Part shown: piece by piece, positions 45,850 to 60,800 of the stretch
Layout of the letters: every line of letters begins with the position of its first letter
How positions within the stretch are numbered: position 1 is the first letter of the stretch
The notes under the pieces: model-generated
Seen by the model: only the letters and a program-made list of their open reading frames with translations
Told to the model about the DNA's origin: nothing
Databases searched by the model: none
Position numbers and translations under genes: made by a program
DNA from: Darksidea phi
Taxonomy: Eukaryota; Ascomycota; Dothideomycetes; Pleosporales; Lentitheciaceae
Direction of reading: 5' to 3'
Length of the DNA: 64,000 nucleotides
Assembly (NCBI GenBank): GCA_030770425.1
Contig: JASJFT010000120.1
Span: 1 to 64,000, forward strand

Positions 45850-47130
45850 ATAAATAGGTATAGTAGTTCTTTAGATATACGATTATTATATACTATTTAG
45901 ATTATCTTAAAGACTAAACGATAGAACTACTAAGTCTTAATTAGGACTAGTAGCTATAGGACGTTTCTACGAAATAGCTAGATATTAAATAGTCTATATA
46001 TAAGAATACTAAGTACTCCCTCTACTTTTTTATATATATCTTTACTTACTAAATATAAGATAACTTTCTATACTATCTTCGTAGATTATTACTTTATTCT
46101 ACTTTAGTCTATAGGTATATCTATATACTATATTATTCTCTATAACTTTAAAGTAGACGCCGTTTATATATACGAATATCTAAACTATAAACTTAATAAT
46201 ATTATCGACTATAATTATATCTTCTAAAAGAAAGAATATAGTAAGCTTATAATTATAAAGTTATAGTTTATATATATAAAGGATTAGTTTATATATCTAC
46301 TAAATATATTATAAATAGTATAGATTTATTAGCTTAGTATCCGCTTAATATATATTAAGGTAAATAAGAATAATAAAAAGAACTTTCTTAAATAATAGCT
46401 ATTAAGACTAAGCTAGCTTACTAAGAATCTTAGGGTTCTATAAAAAGACGAAGTAGTAGATTTTCTAGAGAGAGATCTCTAGACGAAGAAGAGTATAGAG
46501 TATATAGTAAAGATACTTTAAGTTATCTATAGGTTTTAAGATATAAAGAAGATTAAAGAGATAAAGATAAAAGTAATAAAGTAATAAAGGGCTAAAGCGA
46601 AGAAGTTAATAATATAGGGTAAGATTAATAGAGACTATTTAATTTATATATATAGATTTAAAAGATAGTAAAAAGAAGAAAAAGAAAATAATTATTAATA
46701 TTTTATAGTAGTTACTTAGTATTAACGTAGTAGAAATTATTATAGTATACTAGTTCTTTCCTATACTTAATTAATAAGACTAAATAAAAGTATATAATAG
46801 AATATTATATAAAAGAGTTTATATAATAGTCTAAGTTCTAAGTATAGTATAAGTACTAGAACTAGTATTAAAGTAGTTCTTTAAATTTAACTATTATTCT
46901 TAAATTCTAATTACCCTTATATTTAGTTTAACTTATTTACTATAGCTTATACTATTAATAATATTATAGAAGAGGATTCTAATATACTAATAATTTCTTA
47001 TTAGTTATCTAAGAATAAAGATAAGAATAAAGATAAAGATAAAAGTTTTAAGAATATTTATTATAGTAACTATAGTAGTAGTAGAGGTCGTAGTAATAAT
47101 AGTAATACTACTACTACTTAGACTATATAG
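45850..47130 (+). pseudogene. Unidentified plus-strand coding-like remnant
   Basis: With RIP stops read through, the plus strand gives a long plausible reading: EYLNYKLNNIIDYNYIF near 46160, KDEVVDFLERDL near 46450, then a basic region. It ends in an Asp/Lys then Ser/Asn/Thr-rich low-complexity tail near 47020-47120. It is opposite in strand to G4 and G6. It could be a DNA transposon gene or an accessory ORF. No family recognised. Confidence 0.3.
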
Positions 47131-47149
47131 ATTTTCTAAATTTTACTTC

Positions 47150-50100
47150 TTTAACTAGTAATTAACTCTTAGTTCTTCTCTTTATAGCTTATTATATCTA
47201 GCTTTTAATATTTCTATATAGTCTTTAAACTTCTATAGACTAGCTTATAACTTTTAAAATTTTACTTTCTAATTTATTTCTTTCTTATTACTAATAATCC
47301 TTCTCTACTAGATCTATAATAATAATAATAAGAAATAAAAACTAGAAAATTAAAATAAATAAATAGTTTTAATTATAGTTTAGAATCTATAACCCCTCTT
47401 TAACTAAATTAACTATTCTCTAGTTAATTACTCTTCGTCGCTACTCTCTAATTTACTACTAGTTACTTAATATTTTATCTCTTTAATCTCTAGTTTAATA
47501 ATAGTCTATTAGATAATAATCTTTAGTAATAGAGCTTACTTCTATATTAAGAGTACTTTTATTATAAAGAACTTTATATAATTAATCTATACTTATATTA
47601 TTAAGTACTTTTTATTTAGCTTTTTAACTTCTTTATACCTTAAAGCTCTTAATATTAAATAATAATTATTAATTAGTAGATTCTCTTTAATTAGCTTTAG
47701 TCTACTCTATATCTCTATTATCTTATTATTAAAATCCTTTTAATAGAACTACTTTAACTAATTATTATATATAGTATAAGTAAATAGAGTTCTATTAAGC
47801 TTTATAAGCCTATAGTATAAGTATTTTACTCTAGCTTCTACTATATAATACGGTTCTAGCTATTTATTATTAAACTTCTACTTTACTAATTAATTATTAG
47901 CTCTAATAGTATTCTAAATAAGAACTAAATCTCTAACTACTAGATTACTTTAATTACCTTTTACTTAATTTTATTAATTAGTTATCTTAAGTTTATACTA
48001 CTAGATATAATTAATTACTTCTATTAGCTTCTTATTCTTTTACTTAAGCTATTTTACTTAAAGTATAAGTAAATTAAAGGTTAAAATTATTTTATTTTAT
48101 AGAAGGGTCTACTATAATTCTAGACTAAGTTTAATTAGTAGAATAGATTAAATCTTTATTACTAGCTTAGTTAGTATATACCTAGTTAAGTATTAGACTA
48201 TTACTCTATTAATCTATAATATTAATAATAGATTCTCTAATTAATAATCTAGTAGCTTTACTAGTATAATAACTAGTAGTTAGTAACCCTATTTAATTAA
48301 ATCCTATACTTTTAAATTATAGAAGAAAGTCTAAATTCTATATATTTTATAATATTTAATTAATATTTTAACTACTAATCTATTCTTAGGCCCTTTATTA
48401 ATACTTAGCTAGAAGAATACTCCCTATTAGTAAATAATATTCTAATAAATAAACTTTATAATATTTTTAAACGTAGTATTTTTTAGAATCCTAACTTTAA
48501 TCTATTCTAATAGATATTTACGCGTAACTATAAGGAATTAAACTTCTTCTTTACTAATAAATATATAAATAATATTAATAGTTTATTAGTTCTATATAAT
48601 TCTAGAATTACTAATCTTAAATATTTCTTTTATTTTACTATCTTACTTTTATTAATATTTAAGATAACTTTAAAGCTCTTTTACTATTATTTAAAATTAG
48701 TTCTTTTACTAAAATTAATATTAAATTATTATAAATATTTCTTAGATATCTTAATAGTATAGTACTTAATAAACTTCCTATACTAAAGCCTTCTAAATAT
48801 TAAAGTTATTAACTATCTATTAAATAGCTAGATTCTAGGTTAACTTCTTAAAAAGATAGTTATTTTTTATAAAGAAGGTCTATATAACCTTTACCTAGCT
48901 TCTTTTCTTACTTCTTAATAGTTTATCGGACTTATATACTATATATAGGAAGTAAATAATCTCTTCTAATTTATTTAAATAACTATTATTAAGAATTCTT
49001 AAATTAGTAATAAAGAAGACTTTTACTAACTTATTATACTTATTAATAATATAGTCTATAAATAATTCTAAGTTTTTCTCTTCTTCTTAGGATTAAATCT
49101 ATTCTTTTAGCTAAGAATATCTTAATAAAGTATTAATAATTATATTCTTCTTTTTAGGCTTATATTAAATTTTAAAGTTCTAAAGTAAAATTATAACTAG
49201 CTACTAATTTATTACTAATCTAAGAAGATTAGTAGATAATTAATTAAGCTACGTAATTAGGATACTAGTATCTATTTTAATAATAAATTAAGTATTATAA
49301 AGATAAACTAAACTTCTTTAATATCTAAAGTACTATCTTATATTCTAACTTAGTAGAGTACTACTTTAATTTAGTTTTAGACTATAGTATACTTTTAAAT
49401 CTAATAAGATATTAAAGATTATTCTTTTTAATCTATTTAAGTACTACTTTACTATCTTATTAATTAATATCTATATATAGATAGACTTAGTATTTTAATT
49501 TAATATCTAGTACTATTAAAGTAGATATTAATATAATATTAGCCTTTAAGATTCTTATAGCTTCTCTTTAAGACTTTTTCTATATTTATTTAGCGTTTTT
49601 ATAAAGTAATTAGAATAAAGACTCTACTTTAAAGAAGAAGTAAAAGACTTATTACTAATAGTAAATATAGATACTAATAAACTATTAGACCTTCTTAATA
49701 TTCTTATATTCTAACTAGTTCTAAATCTTTACTATCTTATTACTATTAGGAAATTATTCTTTAATATCTACTTTATAGTCTATAATATCTAATTAGAAGA
49801 TACTCTAATAGAATTTAATATTTAATACTATTACCTCTATATATTTAATATTTATTATTATTATATCTAGTTTTTAGATATACTCGAATATATATTAATA
49901 AACCTTTAGTAATACTTCTTCTTTATTATAAGTACTAGAAGGACTAGCTACTATAATATTATTAATAAATAGTAATATATTAGGAAAGTACTTTTCTAAA
50001 ATCTTTATTACTACCTTTTAAAATACTACTATTAAATTAATTATATTTATTAGAATAGTATACTATCTTATTAGTCTAATAGACGTCTAGAAAGCTATTT

Positions 50101-53001
50101 TATTCCTTAAATTTATATAAAGTAGTATTTAATTATAACCTAAGAATAAATTAAAGAGTAAATAAATAACTCTTCCTACTAGTTACTTTAAAAACTTATT
50201 AATAGAAGGTAGAAGGTTCGCGTTCCTCTTAGTAAAATTATTTAAAATTTAAATATTATTAATTAATTAATAATTTCTATTCTTCTTAAGTACTAGAAAT
50301 TATAGATTATAATATTAACTATTATATATTTTAAAAGTATCTTAAATAATTCTCTTATAGATTATTTAAATAATAATTAATTTAAGTCTTTTAGAATATT
50401 AAAAGTCTTTTACTTATTAGACCTTATAAAGTACTATTTAAATCTAATATAAAGGTACTATATTAAGATAAATAATTATTATCTTTAAGAAATCCTATAT
50501 TAAAGTAGTCTTTTAATAATATATTAGCTTATATATAAGCTCTATTTTAGTAAATCGAAGATTTTTCCTAATATATATCTTCTTTATTTAACTAAATATT
50601 AATTACTAACTCTTTAAAAAGTCTATATACCTAGATTTAAAGATTCTATTAAATATATTTACTTTTATCTTTTTTAGTAATATATACTTAAGTTACTATT
50701 AGATAATTCTTTCTCTCTAATTCTTTTTTCTAAAGTCTATCTTAGTATTTTTATAAAACTTATTAATAGGTTAGATCTTCTTATTAACTATTTTATAGAG
50801 GGTATTAACTTATCTATTTTACTATTAAAGGTATTAATTTCTTCTTATAGTATATTAACTTATCTTTAAAAGTATTTACTTAATCTTAATATTAAAGTCT
50901 AAATCTCGATTTAACTTCTTATTATAATTATTTAAATAAATTAATCTACTTTATTTAAAATATTATTAATACTAACTAACTATTAATACTTTTAATATCT
51001 TTACTCTATCTACTCCTTTACTAGTTATCTATTATTAAGGTACTAGTACTTCTATCCCCTCTTTATTCTTTTCTTTCTTCTCTTTCTCCTTTATATCTTC
51101 TTTTATCTTCTTAATATCCTTCTTCTCTTTATTCTCTTCTACTACTTTAGTACCCTCTTCTTTTAATAGGAAGTTAATAATATTAGCTTTAATAGAAGCT
51201 AATATATTCTTAATTTCTACTTTATTAGTACTATAATTATAATTATTTAAGTTATTTAAATTAGTATTATTACTATCCTTTATATCTCTATTAGACCTCT
51301 TTTAATTCTTTAATAGTTAAAGTTCTAAGTACTAATAAAATAGGGAATATACTACTTTAAAAGATATACTTCTTAGATTTTTTTTAAAAAATTATTATTT
51401 ACTTTATAATTAATTATTAGAATTAGATTTAATTTAAGAAAAAAAATAGTCTTTTATCTATCTAGTATAGTAATTTTATAATAATAATAATCTATTAAAG
51501 TAAATTTTATCTCTAAATATATAGCTATATACTAAGAAGTATTTAGTATTAATAATCTCTAAATATTTTTTATAATCTTAAAATAAGTAGATATAATAAT
51601 AATATTAATTATTACTAGAATATTATAAACTATCTTTATATATTTATTTATTAATTTATTAGTAGTAACTATTCTAGTATATTTTCTAAGTAGAAGATAA
51701 CTTTAGTCTTTATTTTAAATATAAATATTTAATATTTATATAGTAAAGAGATATATTATATTTAATTTTATACTATTATTAAGAATTATTTTATAAAAGT
51801 TATCTATAATAGTAATCTAATAGATAGAAATTTCTAATTTTATAATTATTACTTTAAGTTAACCTTTAAGATATTTATATTTATTTATTATAATATAGTC
51901 TAGCTTAATATTATAGCTATTTCTAGTTTCTTAGATATTATAGTATTAAGTCGTTTATACTTTAAGTATCTTTTTAATCTATTAAACTAAATATAGGTTT
52001 AAAGTCTAAAGCTTTATTAGTATAAATAGACTTAAGTCTACTATTATTTCTCTTCTATCTATAGTATATACCTCTTCTAATCTACTACTAGGACTATAGC
52101 TTCTTATTTATTTAGTTATATTAAAGAGTTTTAATATAATATTAATAATCTAGTCTTAAAATAATAGTATAGCTATTATTAGCCTATAAACTTTCTACTA
52201 GAAGGTAGTAACTAGAATTAAACTTATTATTAGTTACTAAACTATATATATTAACTCTTTATTAATAAGTATCTATATAATTACTATCTTTAGTATCTTT
52301 CTTTTAATAACTAGTTAAGATTCTTAGCTTATCTAAATAGTCTACGAACTTAATATTTCTAATATTACTCTTTAATCTAGGAGTTACTCTATTATATCTA
52401 TTATAACTTCTTTATTTAAATTAAGTATAAGAATAGAACTATAAAACTCTTTAATTACTTATTAATATTATTCTATTTTATTAGCCTTCTCTACTAAAAG
52501 ATTAATAGGTTTAATATTCTTAATCTTTATCTTTAGCTTTAGCTTTATAACGTAGTTATCTAATACCTTATTAACTACTATAAGAGAACGATTTCGGTCT
52601 TTTATCTTAATACTATTTACTTTTATTAATAATACTTTAATACTTTTAATTATTAATTATTTCTATAGTATATAATAAAAAGTTATAATCTTTTCTAAAT
52701 CCTTCTTCTTAAAAGCTAATAATCTATTATTAGTAGTATTATTTACTATTTTAATAGTATTCGCGTTACTACTAGTTACTAGATAGTTCTTCTTTCTATT
52801 AAGCCCTTTTACGTTAATAAATAGTCTTATTAACTTTATATTAGTTACTTTATAGTACTCTATTATTTAAGAAATAAGATACTTTTATATATTATTAAAA
52901 ATAATATAGAGTCTTTAGCTATAAAGCTTCTTTTTATAAAGATAAAATAGATTATAGTACTATTTAAACTAACTAGTCTTCTTATTCTTCTTCTTATAAT
53001 A
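47150..53001 (-). mobile_element. Ty3/gypsy element G6 (RIP-saturated)
   Basis: Minus-strand pol and gag remnants in the right order: integrase about 48780-47900, RNase H about 49700-49150, RT about 50350-49800, Gag-like Lys/Glu-rich reading 52900-50600. No LTR pair was identified, so the ends are approximate. The Fot1-like copy 3 begins at its right edge. Confidence 0.6.
47900..50350 (-). pseudogene. G6 pol: RT, RNase H, integrase
   Basis: Reading right to left: an RT start, then the palm reading LFNLFLGYNQI, matching LFDLFSGYDQI of a gypsy group. LFINNIIVA (about 49975-49945) stands for LFIDDIIVA, with both catalytic Asp changed to Asn. Further on, an H2C2-like integrase N-terminus with Tyr or Gln in place of some His and Cys residues lies near 48780-48600. 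The RT belongs to a different gypsy subgroup from G1 to G3. Confidence 0.65.
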
Positions 53002-54854
53002 ACGTATTTTATAAGCGAGTAACGAATATAAACGAGTAATAAACCCTACTAACTTTTCGTAATACGTTATCTATTAACTCTTATAGCTTAACTAACTACT
53101 ATTCGATTACCCTATAACGAAGTAGATATCTCCCTAGCTATCTTAGCTATTAATTAGAATTAAATCTAGAGCGTTAATAGTACTATAGTAACGTTTAATA
53201 TCTCTAAAGCGATACTCTACCGTTGATATACTAGAATCGTTACGCGATACGATTATTAGTCTAAATTAAAAAAGCTTTCTAAGCTAGAGGAGGAGGTAAT
53301 TATTAGCTATATACTCGATTTAGATTTATAAGAATTTACCTCTACTCTAAAGGCTATATAAGATATAGCGAATAAGCTACTTACTAAGTATAGCGCTAGC
53401 TAGATAGATAAGTAGTAGTTTAGGAACTTTATCTAGTAAATTAATAATATTAAAATATAATTTAATCGACTTTATAATTAATAGTAAGCTCTTTATAAGG
53501 ATTCTAATATTATTTAAACCTAGTTTAATCTAGTAGCGTATACTAGAGCTATTTAGAATATTACTAATTAGAATATCTATAACGTCGACGAAGCTAGCTT
53601 TTTAATAGATAAGATATTAGTATAACTAGTCGTTACTAGCTTAAAGAAACGTAGGTAGACTAAAGCTATCTAGCTAGATAATTATAAGTAGGTTACTATA
53701 ATATAAGAAATTAATACTACTAGATAGACTATTTTATTCTTAGTTATCTTTACTAGCTAGTACTACCTCTCTATCTAGTACGAAGGCGACGATATACTAG
53801 ACGATTAGACTATTAATATTAGTAATAATAGCTAGATAAATAATAATCTAGAAGTTACCTAGTTAAAGTACTTTATTAAATATATAGTAGATCGTAGAGT
53901 AGATATATACTAGCTACTAGTCGTTAATAGCTATAGAAGCTATATTTTAAATAAATTCTAGAACCTTTATAAGAAGAATAATATCTATACTTTTTATATA
54001 CTAGCTTATTCGTTATACCTCTTATAACTACTTAATATAGACTATTTCTCGCCGTTAAAGCGCGTATATAGGGACTAGATTAATAGTCTAATTTATAATT
54101 ATATCTACTATATTATAAAGCTTAAATTTCTATCTATCTTCTATATAGTCTATAATAAGACTATTATAGAGAAGAATATCTATATAAGCTTTTAAGACGC
54201 TAGTCTAGTTTTATATAATTTAGAAGTAGTAATCTTAAAGCTTAATATTAAGCTAAGGATATTATTACTAGTAGCCCTACTAAAGACTATATAGAAGACT
54301 AGAATACTAAGTAATACGTACGAAGTAGAGGCTTAATTAATATTAATTTATAAGTACGTACGTAGGTATAAGAGCTTATTATCTACTTCTATTATTCTAG
54401 TTATTAATTAGCTAAGTAAAGATACTAAAATATTAGTTTATAAAGCTATATTTATATATAAATAAATCGCGAGTCTAGAGAAGATAATTAAGACTACTAT
54501 AACGTATAAAAAGTATAAAAAGAAGAGGATCTAGAAGTAGGGCGTTCTAACTAAGGTAAAGAGGGAGGCTATTATTATTTAAAAGACTACTAAGTAGTAG
54601 TAAGAGAATAAAAGATATTAAGTTACTACGTAATTAGATATAAGCTAATAGGCTTTAGCGCGCTATATATATTATAGAGAATCTAGATATAACTTATAAA
54701 TATATAAGATATCTACTATAGATACTACTTAATCTATTACTAGTACTATTTTAATAGAATTCTAATATATTATTAAACTACGTAGCTTTTTAGATATAGA
54801 AAGTTAGTAAGATTTATTACTTACTTATATTTATTACTCGCTTATAAAATATAT
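53002..54854 (+). mobile_element. Fot1/pogo-like DNA transposon, copy 3
   Basis: 1853 bp, opposite in orientation to copies 1 and 2. It has an intact left TIR, ACGTATTTTATAAGCGAG, and a TA duplication at 53000-53001 and 54855-54856. It keeps slightly more C and G than its neighbours. Confidence 0.93.
53091..54640 (+). pseudogene. Fot1-like transposase remnant (copy 3)
   Basis: The clearest of the three transposase readings: an N-terminal DNA-binding region (KLSKLEEEVII..., about 53280-53450), then the DDE core. The first Asp is in YNVDEASF (about 53577-53600). The second site reads LLVVNSYRSY (about 53912-53942), with Asp changed to Asn. The third is LLQLLNIDYFSPLKR (about 54023-54067). This matches DDE_1 of pogo/Fot1/Tigger elements. 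Many stops stand at former Gln, Trp and Arg codons. Confidence 0.78.
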
Positions 54855-54856
54855 TA

Positions 54857-57800
54857 TTAATTATTATTAAGAAACTTTCTTTATAGAAGATATTCTTAGA
54901 TCTAATAGTTTATCGAGTTATAAATAATATACTCTATTTTTTAAAACTTTTAATTACTAATTATTTATATATCTATCTTTAGATTTTATATTTAATTATA
55001 GAAGTTTATATATAATCTATTATTATACTTAAAATAAAGAATAGATTTAACTAGCTTATAAAAAGTATAGTAATAATTATTCTCTTATATAAATATTAAT
55101 TAGATTATAAAGATACTCTATTACTAGATATTATAGATAGTAGTATATAGCGTAGCTAGTCTATAGTACTAATCTATATAGCTAGGGTTATATAGCTAGA
55201 GCGGTATAGTTAAAGATTATATAGTAGCTCTTTAAGCCTAGTTAATTAGTTAACGAATATATAATCTATCTAAAAGATAATACCTATTATAGGTAAGTCT
55301 AATAAATAGTAGCTTCGAAGTAGTACGAATTATAGGCCTCTTCGGAGTAAGCTCTTAATATTAAATCTAAGTATACGAGTAACTAGATAGCTTTTAATAC
55401 TACTAAAACTATATATTACTACTATACCTATAATAACTATCTAAATAATTAGTAATCGGGTCTAAGATATTTAAGGGTAAATATTAGCTTAGTACTCTTA
55501 AGATATTATACTAGTATTAGTTTAAGTATTATTAAGGTATTAAACTTATAGTTAAATTAATTAAATACGGCGAAGACTATATATATATAATATACTAGTA
55601 GGGTTATATATTTAGATAGAGTTAGATAAATAACGAGCTCTAAGAGTACTATAATCTATAGTAGACTACTATTAATACCTAAGATAATAGATATTAACGG
55701 CTATATATACGCCTAAAGATATTCTCTACTAGAACTTTAATATATTTTAGTTTAGTAGAAACGTCTATTTATATCTACTAGAGCTCTTACTATTAGTAGA
55801 CGAGCTTCTTTTTAATATATTAAGTATTAACTACCGTTACGAATATAAGATAGCTACTATTAATATTATTATTTACTAATTATCTAGTACTAGAAGAATA
55901 CTTTAATCTACTCTTATACTATTACTCGGCTATACTCTTTTATATTTCTTTAATACTAGTATCTTTCTAAAATACTTTTATATATATCCTATCTATATTA
56001 ACTATAGACTAGAAAATATTTTATTACTAATCTTACGATATTTAAGCTAGTAGCTACCTTTAGAGATAGTATATTATTAATAATTAATAAAATAGTAATC
56101 TATCTACTTCTAAAGCTACCCCTATTAGTAGTATAGCTAGCCTATTAGCTTATCTAGTTCGTTAATTATAATCTTAAATATAGAAGAATATTTACTAAGA
56201 TAATATAAAAGCGTATTTATATTATTACTAAATTCTATCTCCTACTATCTTTATTATTATTAGTAGACTATCTACCTAGTAATAAAGAGGCTCTAGGACT
56301 TAATTATCTATTTTAATAGTCGCTCTAAGTTAATAAGATATTAGATAAGAAGGCTATTAAGACTAGTACTAATTAATTAGTAGAAAGTACTAGTCCTCTT
56401 ACCCGCTACTAGTTATTCCAACGGTAGAGATAAGAATATCTAGTTAGAATTAATAAACTAATTCTAGACCTAATTATTTTAATCCCCTTAGAAGTCTTAG
56501 AGGAACTATTTATTTAAAGAATATAGTTATAGTCTCTACTTAAACGACTATAATATAAAGATTCTAGAACTATACTTAAGTCTTATCTATAGGAAGAGAC
56601 CCTACTATTCTAGAACTATACTCGAGCCTTATCTATAGAAAGAGACCCTACTATTAGACTACGTCTCGATTAGACTAAGCGATTCGATAGAAACTATAGT
56701 ATTAAATTAGCTAAACTAACTAGAGATAGTAGATTAGCCCCTAATAAATCTATTATAGAAAGGCTCCGTCTTAGGGATCTAATAATCTACTATTAAAGAT
56801 ACTAGACGATTTATTAGCCTAAACTAATTATCTTTAATAGACTAGTCTTTTAAGTAATAAAGGACTATCTTTATAACTAATATTAATTCTTTTACTTTAT
56901 ACTCTACTTTATAACTAACCTCTACGCTTTCTTAATAAAGAATAAGCGAATATTCTATAATATAAAGTATCTCTAGTCTATTTTCGACGTTAGTAAATAC
57001 GTAGAATAAGTCGAAAAAGCTATTAATAATAAGAATTAGATAGTCTATTTTACTATAAGCTATATATATAGCTAACTACGTAGAAGAAGAATAATAGCTA
57101 TATAATAACTTTAAGAAAGAAGTAGAGGTACTTTAGATATAATAGTCTACCTACTATAATATACTAGAATTATTTAAAAACTTAGACTTTCTAGTATAGA
57201 ATACCTAAGAGAGGCCTCGTAGCGAGCTATATACTAAATTATTAATAGAATAAGTCTAGTATACCTAGTCTATACTAGACGATATTCGTAATAATATTAA
57301 AATATTTAAAGATATTTAAAGAAGGTAAGAATTAGAAAGGGTCTATTAAGATAAATAGGTAGTAGTAGACGAACGTACTATAGCTAATATATCTAGGCTA
57401 AAGTTATACCTATAGATAGTTTATAAGAGAATATTATTATTAGCTAGAAATCCTATTAAATAATAGTAATAAAGAGCTAAACGAGTTATAGTATAAGATC
57501 TTATATAGCTTAAACTTACTAGCTTTATAAATACTTAGATAAAGACTCTATAGAATCTTATAAATAGTATTAGATTAATACTAAAAAAGAAGATTAATAG
57601 TCTTATAAGAAATATACTAACTACCCTAAATACTTAAAGAGAAGATACTATATTAAGACTAGTACCCGTACTATTAATATTATAGATACTACCCTCTTAC
57701 TAGACCTCTATTTATAATAAGTTAGTTTATAATTTTCTCTTATATACCCCTTATTAGTATAATACGCGTTAGATAGAGCTATCTAATTTAGAAAGAGAAG

Positions 57801-60800
57801 TAAGCGAATTATAAAGAATAGTAGTATAGCTTAAGAAGATATAGATAAGAAATAAGTAAATAAAACCTATAAGATTATATAGAGAATAGGGTATAGTAAA
57901 TAATCTATAGTCTAGATATATACTATATAGATTAAATACTATAATTATAAACTTCTTAAATCTTACTATACTATTATTAAGTAAAGTTATAAGAGTAATA
58001 TTAGCTCTACTAGTTTAATAATAAATAATAGCTAATAAGTAATATAAATAAGAGTAATTACTAGATTTACTTTAAATAATAGGTTTTCTATAGTAAACCT
58101 TATAACTATTATAAGACTCTCCCTATTAGAAAAATATAAGATTAGCTACTATATCTTTATTATATAGTAGTAGTATACCTTTACTAATAAATATCTAATA
58201 GAAATAGGGGTATAGCCGTATAACCTTATAAAATAGTTTTTAATATTTAAATTAATCTAGATAATTAACTTAGATATAATAGTAGTAATAGTAATAACCT
58301 ATTATAATACTATATAAAAATAATAACCTACTATATTTACGAGCTACGACAGACTAACTAGCTATAATATAAATATCTTTATAAATAATAAGATTATAAA
58401 ACGTATAGACCCTATATATATTATATAAATATTTAAAATAAGTCCTATCTTAGTAATAGTTATAAAAATAAACTATAGTAAGTCTAGATATTTCTCTACG
58501 TAGTTAGTATAGAATACTAGACTAGAGATATAGAATAGTACCTAGAGTAGAAGAAATAACCCTAGATATAAGAGAAATACTAATAGTATATAATAATAGT
58601 TTCTATACTATATTTCTAATAAAAGAGAATATAAATAAATAAGCTAACTATATTAAGGTTATAGATAGAGATATTTATTTCTAAGATATAGATATTAAAT
58701 ACTTTAATCCTAAATTATATAATATAAATAGTAATAGTATATATATTAACTAGAAAAAGACTATATATAAAAACGTTCGTTATTTTATAAATATAGTCTA
58801 AGTTATAATTATAATATATTTTAATTATATTATAAGAGTATATCTTTAGAAATATCTAAGAAATAATATATAGATATAGTATAACGGTATTCTTATAAAT
58901 AGTATATATACCTATCTTTATAGTAAATATAATATAAATAATTAAATAATTCTACTTAACTATAAGTTTAAGTATAATATAGTAGATATCTATATAGATC
59001 TAAAGAGTTATAAGTATACTATATAAGATATTATTATAGAAAATTCTATTAGAATCTTTATAATAAATATAGTATATAATTTATAGAATATTAACTATAA
59101 TTAACTAGGACGAGATAAGTATAAGTAGATTTAAACTATTTTTTATAAACTCGACTCTAATATTTAGCTTTCTATACTAGACCCTACTAGTAACCTAATT
59201 ATATATTTTAAAACTTTTCTCTAATAGCTTAAGAATCGAATAAGAGTTTAGTAATAAAAAGTTAAAGAAAAATTAGATTCGTATATCTTAAGTTACTCGT
59301 TTAACTAATTATCTATACCTAACTCTATAAGATTATTATACTAATAAACTTAATACTAGCTATTAGCTAGATATTAGAGCTATAGTAGTAACTTAGAATA
59401 AGGATAATAGAATTAGAACTATTAGGGATATAGATCTATATAGTTTAATAAGCCTAATATAAATACTTAGTAATCGTTATAAGCTATACGAACGATAGCT
59501 TAAGAAAAAGAAAACGAATAATATACTAGGTAAAGAACCTTCTATTACTAGCTAAAGTAGTAAACTAGTTAGCTAAACTAGTAAGAAGATAGTAGAAACT
59601 TCGCCTTTAAAAACTATACGTTTAATATTAACGTTAAATAGAATAAGTAATAAGAAGGGGATAAATAATAGAGTCTATATAATAATAAGTAGTTAAAGGA
59701 CGAGTTATATAGTAGATTAAATAAAAAATCTATACTTAAGTTTAAAATATTCTAGTAAAAGAAGGAATTTAAATCTTTTTACCTTTTAAATTATAATTCT
59801 AAAATAGTAGACCCTTTTATATATATCTATATAGTATTTATAAAATCTAAATTTATTAGTTTTAAAAGAGACTATTAACTACTACCTCGTATATACTATA
59901 ACTACTAGACTATCTTTATATCTAATAATTAGCTATATAAATATTTATAAGATATCGAGTATTTCGTATTAGCTAAAGAATTTAATAATAATAGAATACC
60001 TAAGATAAAAAATAAAAGGGTCTCGTAGATATAAGTAAGTCCTAAAGGTAGAATAGAACTATATTAATATATATAATATCGAACTAGAAATACTAAGTTA
60101 ATAGTTTCTCTACTAATAATTAAGTAACTATTAATACTAATAATACGTAGTAGACGTCTAATATCTCTATTATATAATTATTAATATATAATTATCCGAT
60201 AAATTTAAATAGATAATAATACTAGTAATATCTTAAGACGAAAGTAATATTCTATTCTAATAAAGATATAGCTACTATTATCCTAGATATAAAAGTATTA
60301 ATTATATTTATTAATAAGACGTTTTAGAAGTATTTCCTATTATATATAATAATTAGACTTTTCGATAAGTTACTTCTATTAAAAGGACTTAGCGAAGAAT
60401 AGTATAAATTAAAGTTATATATATATAAAAAAGTATATCTACCTATTATTAATATAAAAGGGGTAGATATTCTAGTAATTATTAATATTACTATATATAT
60501 TATAAAGAGTTTAGAACTAAGACTTTTAATAGATATAAATATTCTAGGGTCTAAGTAAGTTACTATCGATATAAATATAGAAGAAATAATTTTTCTAAAT
60601 TACTAATAAGCTAGAGTCCTAATCTAGTTTATACTTAAGAAATCTTTATTAAAAATATATAAAATCTTATATATTAAAGATACTATTATATCTATATTTT
60701 TAGTATAATATATTAAGATTAAGTTAAGAGAACTACTTAAGAACTATAATCTTAATTTTCGATTCTAGTAGGTAGCCTTTTATTACGTAACCGACTATTA

